This document shows positions 56,335 through 64,000 of a stretch of 64,000 nucleotides of DNA, piece after piece. How positions within the stretch are numbered: position 1 is the stretch's first letter; every line of letters begins with the position of its first letter. Both the position numbers and the translations under genes were made by a program. The stretch is taken from assembly GCA_030715135.1 (NCBI GenBank), contig JAUYVH010000001.1:682001-746000 (forward strand), in the 5' to 3' direction. The notes below the pieces were generated by a model. That model did no database searches, was not told the origin of the DNA, and saw only the letters and a list, made by a program, of their open reading frames with translations. Source of the DNA: Keguizhuia sedimenti. Its GTDB lineage: Bacteria; Pseudomonadota; Gammaproteobacteria; Burkholderiales; Burkholderiaceae_D.

Positions 56335-57681
56335 ATGTCCGATCAGAATGCCATTGAAATGCTGCGCCACGAGGCGCACGCCCTCGCACCGGAAGAACAT
56401 TACGATTTTTTGCTGGATGAAATTGGCGATGCCTCCATTGTTCTGCTGGGCGAATCCACACACGGCTCGCATGAGTTTTATCACGCGCGAATGAAGATCA
56501 GCCAGCGCCTGATCCAGGAAAAAAGTTTCGACGCCATTGCCGTGGAAGCGGACTGGCCCGATGCCTTGTGCGTCAGCCGTTATGTGCAGAACACCACTCC
56601 ATCCGAGCATCTTCAGCCCAAGCATGCACTGGATAAATTCCAGCGTTTTCCGCTATGGATGTGGCGCAACACCGAGATCGTCAAGCTGGTAATGTGGCTG
56701 CAGCAGCACAATGCAGGCATCAGCGAGCATGCGCAAAAAATCGGCTTTTTCGGTCTGGATCTGTATAGCCTGCACAGCTCCATGCAATCCGTGGTGCAGT
56801 ATCTGGAGAAAGTGGATCCGGCGGCAGCGCAGCAGGCACGCGCCCGGTATAGCTGCTTCGACTTTGTTGCAGAAGATCCGCAGCAATACGGCTATGCAAC
56901 ATCTTTCGGTATGAAGAAAGATTGCGAGGAAGAAGTGCTGCGGCAGTTGATGGCATTGACATCCGACCCTGGGCAGTACTTGCGCCACGACGGCCCCGTC
57001 GCGGCCGACGAACTTTTTTATGCGCAGCAGAACGCAAGGGTGGCGCAACATGCCGAAGCATATTACCGCTCGATGTTCCGCGGACGTGATGAATCCTGGA
57101 ACCTGCGCGACACGCACATGGCCGATACGCTGGATGCGCTGCGCGACCACCTCGGCAAGCAAAAAGGACGGCCGGCCAAGATTATCGTCTGGGCGCACAA
57201 CTCGCATATCGGCGATGCGCGTGCCACAGAGATGGGTGACCATGGGCAGCTCAATCTCGGCCAGCTTGTCCGGGAGCGTTATCCGGCGTCGGAATCATTC
57301 CTGCTTGGCTTCACCACCCATGCCGGTACGGTCACGGCGGCATCCGAATGGGACAGCCCGGCAGAACTCAAGCAGATCAATCCTTCGCGTCGGGACAGTT
57401 ACGAACAACTGTTCCACAGCACGCAGCTCGGCAACTTCTTCGTGCCGATTCGCAGCAACCGATATCTCAAGGAACTGTTACAGCCGCGCCGCCTTGAACG
57501 CGCAATCGGCGTGATCTACCTGCCGCACAGCGAACGCTTAAGTCATTATTTCCATGCCAGCATCGCGGAACAATTCGATGCCGTCATCCACTTCGACGAG
57601 ACCCATGCACTGCATCCTCTGGACCGCAGTGCGCACTGGACTATGGAAGACGCGCCCGAAACATATCCGTTCGGCATGTAA
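56335..57681 (+). CDS. Erythromycin-esterase-family protein
   Basis: A 448-residue protein of the EreA-like superfamily. It has VLLGESTHGSHEFYHARMKI (the His/Glu-type active-site segment), the VEADWPDALCVSRYV loop, GFFGLDLYSLHSSMQSVVQY and KIIVWAHNSHIGDARATEMG (His cluster). The clinical enzymes hydrolyse macrolides, but most chromosomal relatives are succinoglycan-biosynthesis-like or stress proteins with unknown substrate. Resistance should not be assumed. No mobile element or resistance genes surround it. Confidence 0.88.
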   Translation: MSDQNAIEMLRHEAHALAPEEHYDFLLDEIGDASIVLLGESTHGSHEFYHARMKISQRLIQEKSFDAIAVEADWPDALCVSRYVQNTTPSEHLQPKHALDKFQRFPLWMWRNTEIVKLVMWLQQHNAGISEHAQKIGFFGLDLYSLHSSMQSVVQYLEKVDPAAAQQARARYSCFDFVAEDPQQYGYATSFGMKKDCEEEVLRQLMALTSDPGQYLRHDGPVAADELFYAQQNARVAQHAEAYYRSMFRGRDESWNLRDTHMADTLDALRDHLGKQKGRPAKIIVWAHNSHIGDARATEMGDHGQLNLGQLVRERYPASESFLLGFTTHAGTVTAASEWDSPAELKQINPSRRDSYEQLFHSTQLGNFFVPIRSNRYLKELLQPRRLERAIGVIYLPHSERLSHYFHASIAEQFDAVIHFDETHALHPLDRSAHWTMEDAPETYPFGM

Positions 57682-57749
57682 GCCGTAAGCCGGTAAGTCG
57701 TAATCCGATTACCGCCCTTTTCTTCATCAACCCACGTAAAGGAAGTGAC

Positions 57750-57950
57750 ATGCCTCTCATGAAGCCGAATCGCATACGAGTGCAATCCAATGGCGGAAAC
57801 GAAATCCAGCGCAAGCAGTCGGGCGACCAGCATCTTTTCCCAACCGACGACCCGGATTCAGATCCGCACCGACCGCACCGGACAAACCGCCGCGACATGC
57901 AAAACACGCTTCCCCGAGGAACCACCGATATCGATACCGGCAGCGATTAA
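57750..57950 (+). CDS. Small hydrophilic hypothetical protein
   Basis: A 66-residue protein, MPLMKPNRIRVQSNGGNEIQ, then RKQSGDQHLFPTDDPDSDPH and RPHRTNRRDMQNTLPRG, Asp/Arg-rich, without hydrophobic core, probably disordered. AAAGGAAG is present before the ATG. It lies 68 bp after the esterase-like gene. The family is unknown. Confidence 0.5.
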   Translation: MPLMKPNRIRVQSNGGNEIQRKQSGDQHLFPTDDPDSDPHRPHRTNRRDMQNTLPRGTTDIDTGSD

Positions 57951-58819
57951 CAAACCGGCCGCCTTTCTTCCGATCTCCATTCCTTTCCATACCTTCTCGT
58001 GCACGCCGCCCGTTTTGATTGCGGGCAGGCGTGCCAAACACTTGCGCCTGTATGGCTTGGTTCTCTACGTTCCGCGGGTTGCCAAAGCAATGGCGACTCA
58101 TGTGCCAGTTCTCAGACTGAAATGAAGTACTAGTGCAACTGGTCTCCATGCAATTCTAGGAATAAAAAGGCCTATTTCTGTTGAAGACGCAGACCTTTAG
58201 CTGAACGAACCATGCATATACAGTGTTCGCTTTCGAATGCGGATTTAACCAATGGATGCAAGGGATTCATGAAATTGTTGGTCGGGTGTTTGATCGTTCA
58301 GCGTCTTTCCGGGAAGCTCATTCAATCGCCTGGCCACTGCATCAATTTGCGCTTGTGTATAGCCGGAAAAACCAGCGCATTTTTTTCAGTTCCCCAGTTG
58401 CGAAATGAATTTTGAAGGTCTTTCCGCCCATGTGCGCAAACTTCAATGCCTGCACATTTTCCATTCGCGCTCGATGCAGATTTAAGGTGTAAGATGCCGC
58501 GCACGATTTCTCCAAGTGCCTAAACCAGGCAACGCGGGATGGTAGAGAACTTTTGCATAGTCGAACTTGCATTGCGTCGATCGCGTATCTTGATACCACC
58601 TACAAATAAATAACCGACCGCTTCACATTCCGGCACTTAAATCTATCCACTATTTTTCCCATATTGAGGGAATAAGTTGAAAAATTCTTTTACATAAGAA
58701 AATGAGTATCTAAAACTTGATCAGCTGCAAATCAATTGTTGATATGAAATAACGAGCCTCTTCCAGGATTTACCTATTGTTACCCATAAATTAACAAAAA
58801 GTAAATTCTGGAGGGCAAG
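57951..58819. other. AT-rich accessory gap containing an IS30 transposase fragment
   Basis: About 870 bp. The only protein match is the IS30-type scrap at 58245-58375. The part from about 58580 to 58819 is clearly more AT-rich than the rest of the window and probably holds the promoter of the copper-oxidase-like gene. Confidence 0.6.
58245..58375 (-). pseudogene. IS30-family transposase, C-terminal fragment
   Basis: On the minus strand one frame reads GYTQAQIDAVARRLNELPGK, TLNDQTPDQQFHESLASIG and stop. This matches the conserved C terminus of IS30-type transposases (RLNxRPRKTLxxxTP). About 43 codons are left. Upstream the frame is closed by TGA and no DDE residues remain, so it is a dead remnant. 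A possible end of the element may be near 58131 (GTGCAACTGG). Confidence 0.68.
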
Positions 58820-60451
58820 ATGGGTTCGGTTAATGTGGCAACGCGGGGCACGGGCATACTTTTTTCCCCACTACCTGAGCGTAAGTTGTTACCCGTATTA
58901 TTAGCCTTAACGTTCACCTTGTCTGCATGCGGGGGCGGGGGCGGAAGTGGGGGCGGAGACGGTGGCACATCCGAGACTCCACTTCCATCCACACAAAAAC
59001 CGGATACCAATCATCACTCTCCTGGCACGGCCCTACCTACACCCGAGCCAATCGGAACAAGCAAACCAAGAGGGCAGTGGTCTCCGATATACAGGTGGCC
59101 CCAAGTAGCGGTCAACTTGACCCTGATGCCAAACGGAAAGCTCATGAGCTGGAGCGCCTTTTTTGACAATCATACTTGGGCTCCCGACCAGCCTGGTGAT
59201 GAGACGTCAGAGGTTTATCTGGTGGACATACCCAGTGACGGCATTCCTGAAAATTTTACTCTTGTTCCAAACCTAACGACTAGACTGTTTTGCGCTGGCC
59301 AGACTTTCATGCCTGATGGCCGCTTGTTCGTCGCTGGCGGCGAAATCGTTGAAGGAGGCTCTCCTCATACCAACATTTTCGATTTTAGAACCAATTCCTG
59401 GCAACGCGTGGCTGACATGAGCGGCCCTCGCTGGTATCCGACCACCACAACGCTTGGCAACGGCGACATTCTAACGCTGGGCGGCACCATGACCTTTGCT
59501 AACGCGGACAACAATACTTTGCCTCAGGTGTGGACAGGCAGCGGCTGGCGCGATCTTATTAATGCGCGTTACGACGTCGGCGAATATCCACGCATGCATC
59601 TCGCGCCGAATGGTATGGCGTTTATGTCTGGAATTGATCCTCTCACCCGTTATCTCGATACGACAGGCGCAGGAGCATGGTCTGATGTGGCTGTACAGAA
59701 TTTTGACAGAGGATCACGTTCATATGGCTCTTCAGTCATGTACGACGATGGCAAAGTGCTGGTCGTGGGCGGCAGCGATCCAGCGACCAACACAGCTGAA
59801 ATTATTAATCTGTATGACGCGAAGCCGGCTTGGGAATTCACTAAACCTATGCATTTTGCAAGGCAACAGCTCAATGCCACCATCATGGCTGACGGCAAAG
59901 TACTGGTTACAGGCGGTAGCAGCGGACCAGGATTCAATGATGCTTCCTCAGCGGTATTTGCTGCCGAAATTTGGGATCCACGAACCGGTAACTGGTCGTT
60001 GATGGCCAGCATGAAAGTGCCTCGCCTATATCATTCCACCGCCCTGCTTTTGCCAGATGGGCGGGTTCTGTCGGCAGGAGGTGGACAGCCCGCTGCAACC
60101 AATGGAGTGGATAATTACAATGCCGAGATCTTCTCGCCGCCGTATCTTTTCAACGGCCCGCGCCCGGTCATTGCCGATGCGCCTGAAGGTGTCAACTATG
60201 GCCAGCGCTTTTTCGTGCAAACGCCAGATGCCGCGACTGTGGTAAAAGCGACGTGGATTCGTCTGGGCTCAGTTACGCATGCATTCAATATGAACCAGCG
60301 TATCAATCATCTTCCCGTAACGCGTGTCGCTGGTGGGCTGAATATCACGGCACCAAATGATCCCAACCTTACTCCGCCCGGACATTACATGTTGTTCCTG
60401 TTGAACGACAAAGGTGTGCCATCGATTGCAAAAATCATTCAGATCCTATAA
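58820..60451 (+). CDS. Galactose-oxidase/glyoxal-oxidase-like radical copper oxidase lipoprotein
   Basis: A 543-residue lipoprotein with lipobox TLSAC (Cys37) and a GGGGGSGGG linker. It then has a seven-bladed kelch propeller (repeats with PDGRLFVAGGE, NGDILTLGG, DGKVLVVGGS, DGKVLVTGGS and DGRVLSAGGG) and a C-terminal Ig-like DUF1929 domain. All copper-radical residues of galactose oxidase have counterparts: Cys158 (RLFCAG) and Tyr206 (RWYPT) for the thioether cofactor, Tyr404-His405 (RLYHST) and His487 (VTHAF). It probably oxidises an alcohol or aldehyde to give hydrogen peroxide at the cell surface. AT-rich flank, less GC-biased codons and the nearby IS30 scrap suggest horizontal gain. Confidence 0.93.
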   Translation: MGSVNVATRGTGILFSPLPERKLLPVLLALTFTLSACGGGGGSGGGDGGTSETPLPSTQKPDTNHHSPGTALPTPEPIGTSKPRGQWSPIYRWPQVAVNLTLMPNGKLMSWSAFFDNHTWAPDQPGDETSEVYLVDIPSDGIPENFTLVPNLTTRLFCAGQTFMPDGRLFVAGGEIVEGGSPHTNIFDFRTNSWQRVADMSGPRWYPTTTTLGNGDILTLGGTMTFANADNNTLPQVWTGSGWRDLINARYDVGEYPRMHLAPNGMAFMSGIDPLTRYLDTTGAGAWSDVAVQNFDRGSRSYGSSVMYDDGKVLVVGGSDPATNTAEIINLYDAKPAWEFTKPMHFARQQLNATIMADGKVLVTGGSSGPGFNDASSAVFAAEIWDPRTGNWSLMASMKVPRLYHSTALLLPDGRVLSAGGGQPAATNGVDNYNAEIFSPPYLFNGPRPVIADAPEGVNYGQRFFVQTPDAATVVKATWIRLGSVTHAFNMNQRINHLPVTRVAGGLNITAPNDPNLTPPGHYMLFLLNDKGVPSIAKIIQIL

Positions 60452-60831
60452 GGCGCAAAGCATGATAAAGAATGTTGCAAGGAAAACGAACTTTGCATAG
60501 GGACATTGCAAAGGACTGGGTAGCCGCTCCCGTATAAAAAACGATTACCATTTCTGCGCGACCCATTTACATGATTGCATAAATTTTGCCATGAAAGGGC
60601 AGCAAGCGTGCTGTCTTTGGCAATCCATAAGCCAAGGGCTTTAAAGATGAAGAGTAGATGGAATTTGATGAGCGTATACGTTAAAACGAAGCTGGCGAAT
60701 TAATATAATAAGTTTTTCGTAGCTCCCATATCATTCAAGGGAACCTTCCCGTAACAATCATATCGCTTTGTCTTGTATGCTTATAAGAAAAAGCCGCACC
60801 GAACGTGAATATAAATTAATCCAAATAAGGT
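60452..60831. other. Intergenic stretch, no gene recognised
   Basis: 380 bp, AT-rich. A weak hairpin (TTGGC ... GCCAA near 60617-60636) could end the oxidase transcript. Confidence 0.4.
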
Positions 60832-61089
60832 ATGGACAAAGACAATCTACCGGAACGGCTTGAAGCTCTTCATCAACACTTTCAAACGCATTCACGCAAA
60901 GCGCAAGCTTATTACGCAGTCATGCACAAGGCCCGGCAAATTGTCGGCAGCGATGACGCTGCAAGCGCCTGGATGGAAAAACCCCTTTCGGCACTTAATG
61001 GCAAGACACCGAGCGCGCTGGTAAGCGAAGGCCGGGCGGATGATGTGCTTGTTTATATTGACTCTTTGAAACCTGGGTCGTCTGTCTGA
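60832..61089 (+). CDS. DUF2384 (MbcA/ParS-type) protein, orphan
   Basis: An 85-residue protein; its second half, ASAWMEKPLSALNGKTPSAL, then VSEGRADDVLVYIDSL, matches the DUF2384 toxin-binding domain found in Xre-MbcA-ParS antitoxins. The N-terminal part (PERLEALHQHFQTHSRKAQA) is helical and lacks a clear HTH. Such proteins normally pair with a RES-domain toxin, but no RES gene lies on either side, so it is an orphan or has another role. Confidence 0.78.
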   Translation: MDKDNLPERLEALHQHFQTHSRKAQAYYAVMHKARQIVGSDDAASAWMEKPLSALNGKTPSALVSEGRADDVLVYIDSLKPGSSV

Positions 61090-61519
61090 CTTTACGTTGA
61101 TACTTGAGTAGAGTGCGTTTGCTTCATGGATCGACCGGCAATCGGCTCTCTTAAAGAAACCGGTAAGGATGTTTTTTCCGCCAAGCATTTTTCAGGCAAT
61201 ACAATTTAAACTGCTCTTCAATCGTTTAATCGATTTTCAATTGCTTGCAAGCATCGTCTTTCGCCATAACGTCAATGGCATTAGCAGAACAGCGAAGGGA
61301 AACGATACAATGACGCGCGAATACAATAGTGTTGTTGCCGCTGATCTGCTTACTGATTCAATTCCGCAGTAGAGCGCTTTAAGTTTTCGTCTTGCTACAA
61401 GACAGTCCCATGACAAGCCAAGTTCGGCAATGAAGTTTTTCATTGCCGGAATCGGATATCTGATTTCCCAACTGCGAACACCGATTGTGCCAATGGTTTA
61501 TATGCTGCGATTTTTGCGA
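61090..61519. other. Region before the MscS-like gene, with a start-region hairpin
   Basis: About 430 bp. It holds a 20-codon frame with a fair ribosome-binding site (61311) and the perfect 10-bp hairpin at 61425-61448. No larger gene is seen. Confidence 0.45.
61425..61448 (+). promoter_or_regulatory. Perfect 10-bp hairpin upstream of MscS-like gene
   Basis: CGGCAATGAA-gttt-TTCATTGCCG. The ATG at 61430 lies inside its 5' arm. This argues against 61430 as start, or else would block it. Confidence 0.6.
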
Positions 61520-63928
61520 ATGAAAAAAGAGAAGGGCATACTGCCGCTCTTTTTTTTACTCTGGATCACAACATCATTCAGCGCGGTCCAGGCACCTGTA
61601 CCTCCCAATATCGCACCACCTCCAACTGCAGGTGCGGAGACAAAAAAAGCCGATGACAAGCCACCGCCTGTTGCCATACCGATTGCAGATATTGCGGTCC
61701 AGTCGGAGTCCGCGCTTTTGAATATACGGCAACTGGAAAGCGAAGCTGCGGCAATCCGCGCTGATGAGACCAGCGAAGAAGATCTGGAGGCGTTGTCACG
61801 AGCCGTTGCAATCCGCTCGGTGGAAATGCGGCGGCTATTGATCCAGAACTCTTCAATCGATGCAATCCGCGACCTGGAGCGATCATGGAAAGAGCTTGAA
61901 GAACGCATCGGTGCGATTACGCGAGATCTTACTCAAATTGCGCTGGACCTGGACACCGATCTCGCGACGCTGGAAAAAATCGAGGAAAGATGGGTGGCAA
62001 GCAAAGCCACTGCTGAAGCGGAAAATGCGCCCGCGGCGATCTTGAACCGGATCGGCGATATCACCAGTGCTGCGGTGAAGGCAAAGAAACGGATGCTTCA
62101 GCGCCGCGCAGATATTCTTGCGCTGCAGGCCAAGGCAGCGAGCCTCGAAGCGCGTGCATCGCAGGCAAGGGAGACTCTGCGCGCCGGCAGCGAGCGTGCG
62201 ACCGCGCGATTGATGCATCGCGACAGCCCGCCATTGTGGAGCAAGACGTTTTGGGCCGGATGGATCGGCGAAGTCTCGACAGGAGAGGACGCCGACCTGC
62301 CAACGCATGCGTCTGTACTGAAGAGTTATATGCAGTATCAGCAACGCAGCGTAGCCATGCATATCCTGCTGTTTACGGGTTCATTGATGCTGCTGTATTT
62401 CGTGCGGCGGAAAATACAAGGGCAGCGGGAATCGGACAGTTCCTTCAAGGATGCGACCGCAATACTGGATGCGCCGCTGATTACCGCCTTGCTGCTGGCG
62501 CTCTTGGCAAGTACCTGGGTTTATCCGCGCGCTCCCAGAATCCTATGGATCATCATCGGCATGTTTGGCGTAGTGCCGGTCGTGCTTTTGGCGCGGCGCA
62601 TGATGGCATATTATTTGTATCCAGCCCTGTATGCGCTCGCTGCTCTTTACTTTGTCGATAAGGTGAGAGCGTTCATTGCTGTTTTGCCCGTCGTGTCGCG
62701 CATCATGCTGCTTGTGGAATTGTTGCTGTTTCTGGCGGCCGTGCTATGGACGATGCGAATCCTGAAGAATACGACCAGTAACCGGAGTACCAGATTGCCG
62801 GGGCAGCGGACCGTGCGTGTTGCCGGCACCTTGTTCGGCTTTCTTGCGGTGGCGGCATTGGCCGCCAATGCGAACGGGCAGGTGCGCTTGGCCGGAATGA
62901 TCGGAGCTGCAGTCATTCTGAGCAGCTATGTAGCCGTGGTGCTCTTTACCAGCATGCGGGTAGTGGAAGGTTTGCTGCATGCCATCGTCTGCGTTCCACC
63001 GGTTTCACTACTGGACATGGTCAAGCGCAAGAAAGACGTGCTGCTGAATCATTTTCAGCGCTGGCTGAGATGGGCTGCCTATGCGAGCTGGATCGCCTTG
63101 ACGCTGCAATCGCTGGGATTGCTGCAACCCTTGCTGACTATGCTGAAAAATGCATGGGCAAAAGTCATCAATATCGGCACATTCGCACCCACTGTGGGCG
63201 ATATCATCACGTTCATCCTGATTATCTGGGCGACATTCAGCCTTTCCCGCCTGACCCGGTTCGTCCTTGAAGAAGAAGCCTATCCCAAGCTGCAGCTGGA
63301 GCGCGGATTGCCTTATGCAATTTCCACCGTCGTGCACTATATGGTCCTGCTGACCGGATTTGTGCTGGCCTTGAACGCACTGAAGGTGGATATGACCAAG
63401 TTCACGATCCTGGCAGGTGCGCTGAGCGTAGGAATCGGTTTCGGCCTGCAGAATATCGTCAATAATTTCGTTTCCGGACTGATCGTATTGTTCGAGCGCC
63501 CCGTCAAGGTGGGCGACACGATACAGATGGATGACGTCATCGGCCGGGTCAAGCATATCGGCATCCGTGCCAGCATCATCGCCAGCACCTCGGGCGCGGA
63601 AGTCATCATCCCCAACGGCAAGCTCATTTCCGAACGCGTGACCAACTGGACCTTGTCCAGTAAATTGCGGCAGGTCATGATTGTCGTGACGACCAAGGCA
63701 AGCTATGACGCTAGCGAAATCAAGCAATTATTGCTTGATATTGCCAAACAGGATGCGCGGGTTGCCGACAAGCCGGCACCGGATGTCCTGTTCGTCAAAA
63801 GAACGATTGATCAGGCCGAATTCGAGCTTCATGTGTGGACAGCCGAACTGGACGAATGGCTTTCACTCAAAAGCGACCTGATGAGCGAGATCAATGAAGC
63901 TTTGCGGCGCAAGGAAAGCTCCCAATAA
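61520..63928 (+). CDS. Large MscS-family mechanosensitive channel (DUF3772 type)
   Basis: About 802 residues. From the ATG at 61520 there is a signal-like segment (MKKEKGILPLFFLLWITTSF), a periplasmic coiled-coil region of about 200 residues resembling DUF3772, about nine membrane helices, and the MscS pore and beta domain: LAGALSVGIGFGLQNIVNNF, VSGLIVLFERPVKVGDTIQM, VIIPNGKLISERVTNWTLSS. It opens under membrane tension and protects from osmotic downshock, like MscK or YbiO (family knowledge). The frame is open from 61430, but that ATG sits in a hairpin and gives no normal signal peptide. None of the candidate starts has a good Shine-Dalgarno site. Confidence 0.9.
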   Translation: MKKEKGILPLFFLLWITTSFSAVQAPVPPNIAPPPTAGAETKKADDKPPPVAIPIADIAVQSESALLNIRQLESEAAAIRADETSEEDLEALSRAVAIRSVEMRRLLIQNSSIDAIRDLERSWKELEERIGAITRDLTQIALDLDTDLATLEKIEERWVASKATAEAENAPAAILNRIGDITSAAVKAKKRMLQRRADILALQAKAASLEARASQARETLRAGSERATARLMHRDSPPLWSKTFWAGWIGEVSTGEDADLPTHASVLKSYMQYQQRSVAMHILLFTGSLMLLYFVRRKIQGQRESDSSFKDATAILDAPLITALLLALLASTWVYPRAPRILWIIIGMFGVVPVVLLARRMMAYYLYPALYALAALYFVDKVRAFIAVLPVVSRIMLLVELLLFLAAVLWTMRILKNTTSNRSTRLPGQRTVRVAGTLFGFLAVAALAANANGQVRLAGMIGAAVILSSYVAVVLFTSMRVVEGLLHAIVCVPPVSLLDMVKRKKDVLLNHFQRWLRWAAYASWIALTLQSLGLLQPLLTMLKNAWAKVINIGTFAPTVGDIITFILIIWATFSLSRLTRFVLEEEAYPKLQLERGLPYAISTVVHYMVLLTGFVLALNALKVDMTKFTILAGALSVGIGFGLQNIVNNFVSGLIVLFERPVKVGDTIQMDDVIGRVKHIGIRASIIASTSGAEVIIPNGKLISERVTNWTLSSKLRQVMIVVTTKASYDASEIKQLLLDIAKQDARVADKPAPDVLFVKRTIDQAEFELHVWTAELDEWLSLKSDLMSEINEALRRKESSQ

Positions 63929-64000
63929 GGTTTGGCCGGCGCCACGATCAGCTCAAGGATTAAGCTTCAGCGAATCCTGTGCATTGATTGAGGCTAAGGA

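Noticed and set aside
61312-61374. 20-codon frame MTREYNSVVAADLLTDSIPQ with a fair ribosome-binding site
   Set aside because: Too short and without second evidence. It could be a leader peptide but is not supported.

Overview
The window is a chromosomal segment of a betaproteobacterium. The replication-origin block (dnaA-dnaN-gyrB on the minus strand, diverging from rpmH-rnpA-yidD-yidC-mnmE on the plus strand), a moderate GC content and a PutA without a DNA-binding head all suggest family Oxalobacteraceae. Herminiimonas or a close relative is my best guess; it is inferred from gene order and protein style, not from a search. No rRNA, tRNA, CRISPR array or complete insertion sequence was seen.

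Layout. 1-5.8 kb: the end of a Crp/Fnr regulator, a hybrid sensor kinase, a receiver-PAS protein, a DUF3096 peptide and a two-gene DUF4398/OmpA envelope lipoprotein pair. 6.0-15.8 kb: the origin block, with a bidirectional terminator after gyrB and a candidate oriC between dnaA and rpmH that holds one perfect DnaA box. 15.9-21 kb: a Cys-rich 53-residue protein, a CAP-domain lipoprotein, a short asparaginase, a MOSC protein and a 2-hydroxyacid dehydrogenase. 21.2-23.9 kb: a GAF-PAS-PAS-GGDEF-EAL enzyme behind a structured leader. 24-34 kb: two paralogous 51-residue proteins, a cupin, small envelope proteins, a large membrane hybrid kinase, an MFS transporter, and a LysR regulator divergent from a 61-residue membrane peptide. 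34.2-42.5 kb: a 299-bp interleaved inverted-repeat element, putA, a GFA-family protein, kup and a chromate transporter. 42.6-47.7 kb: a deaminase, three hsp20 genes divergent from cbpA-cbpM-trxC with back-to-back heat-shock promoters, and a CBS protein. 48-64 kb: accessory and stress genes (HExxH secreted protein, TraX-like, MgtC-like, a thiamine-diphosphate enzyme, CBS protein with a Gly-rich tail, pyruvyltransferase-like, erythromycin-esterase-like), an IS30 transposase scrap, a radical-copper-oxidase-like lipoprotein, an orphan DUF2384 protein and a large MscS channel.

The most interesting signal is a 27-bp box that occurs three times (24070, 25083, 33030). Each copy overlaps the -35 region of a tiny gene with the same 17-bp spacing to a -10 hexamer, and one copy lies between a LysR regulator and its divergent small gene. 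I infer a small LysR regulon of micro-proteins that to my knowledge is undescribed. Second is the 299-bp element directly before putA: it has 20-bp perfect terminal inverted repeats and internal repeats that cross rather than nest. Third is the strong leader hairpin before the c-di-GMP enzyme.

Starts were adjusted wherever a downstream ATG had a clearly better ribosome-binding site or a proper signal peptide; each entry says so.
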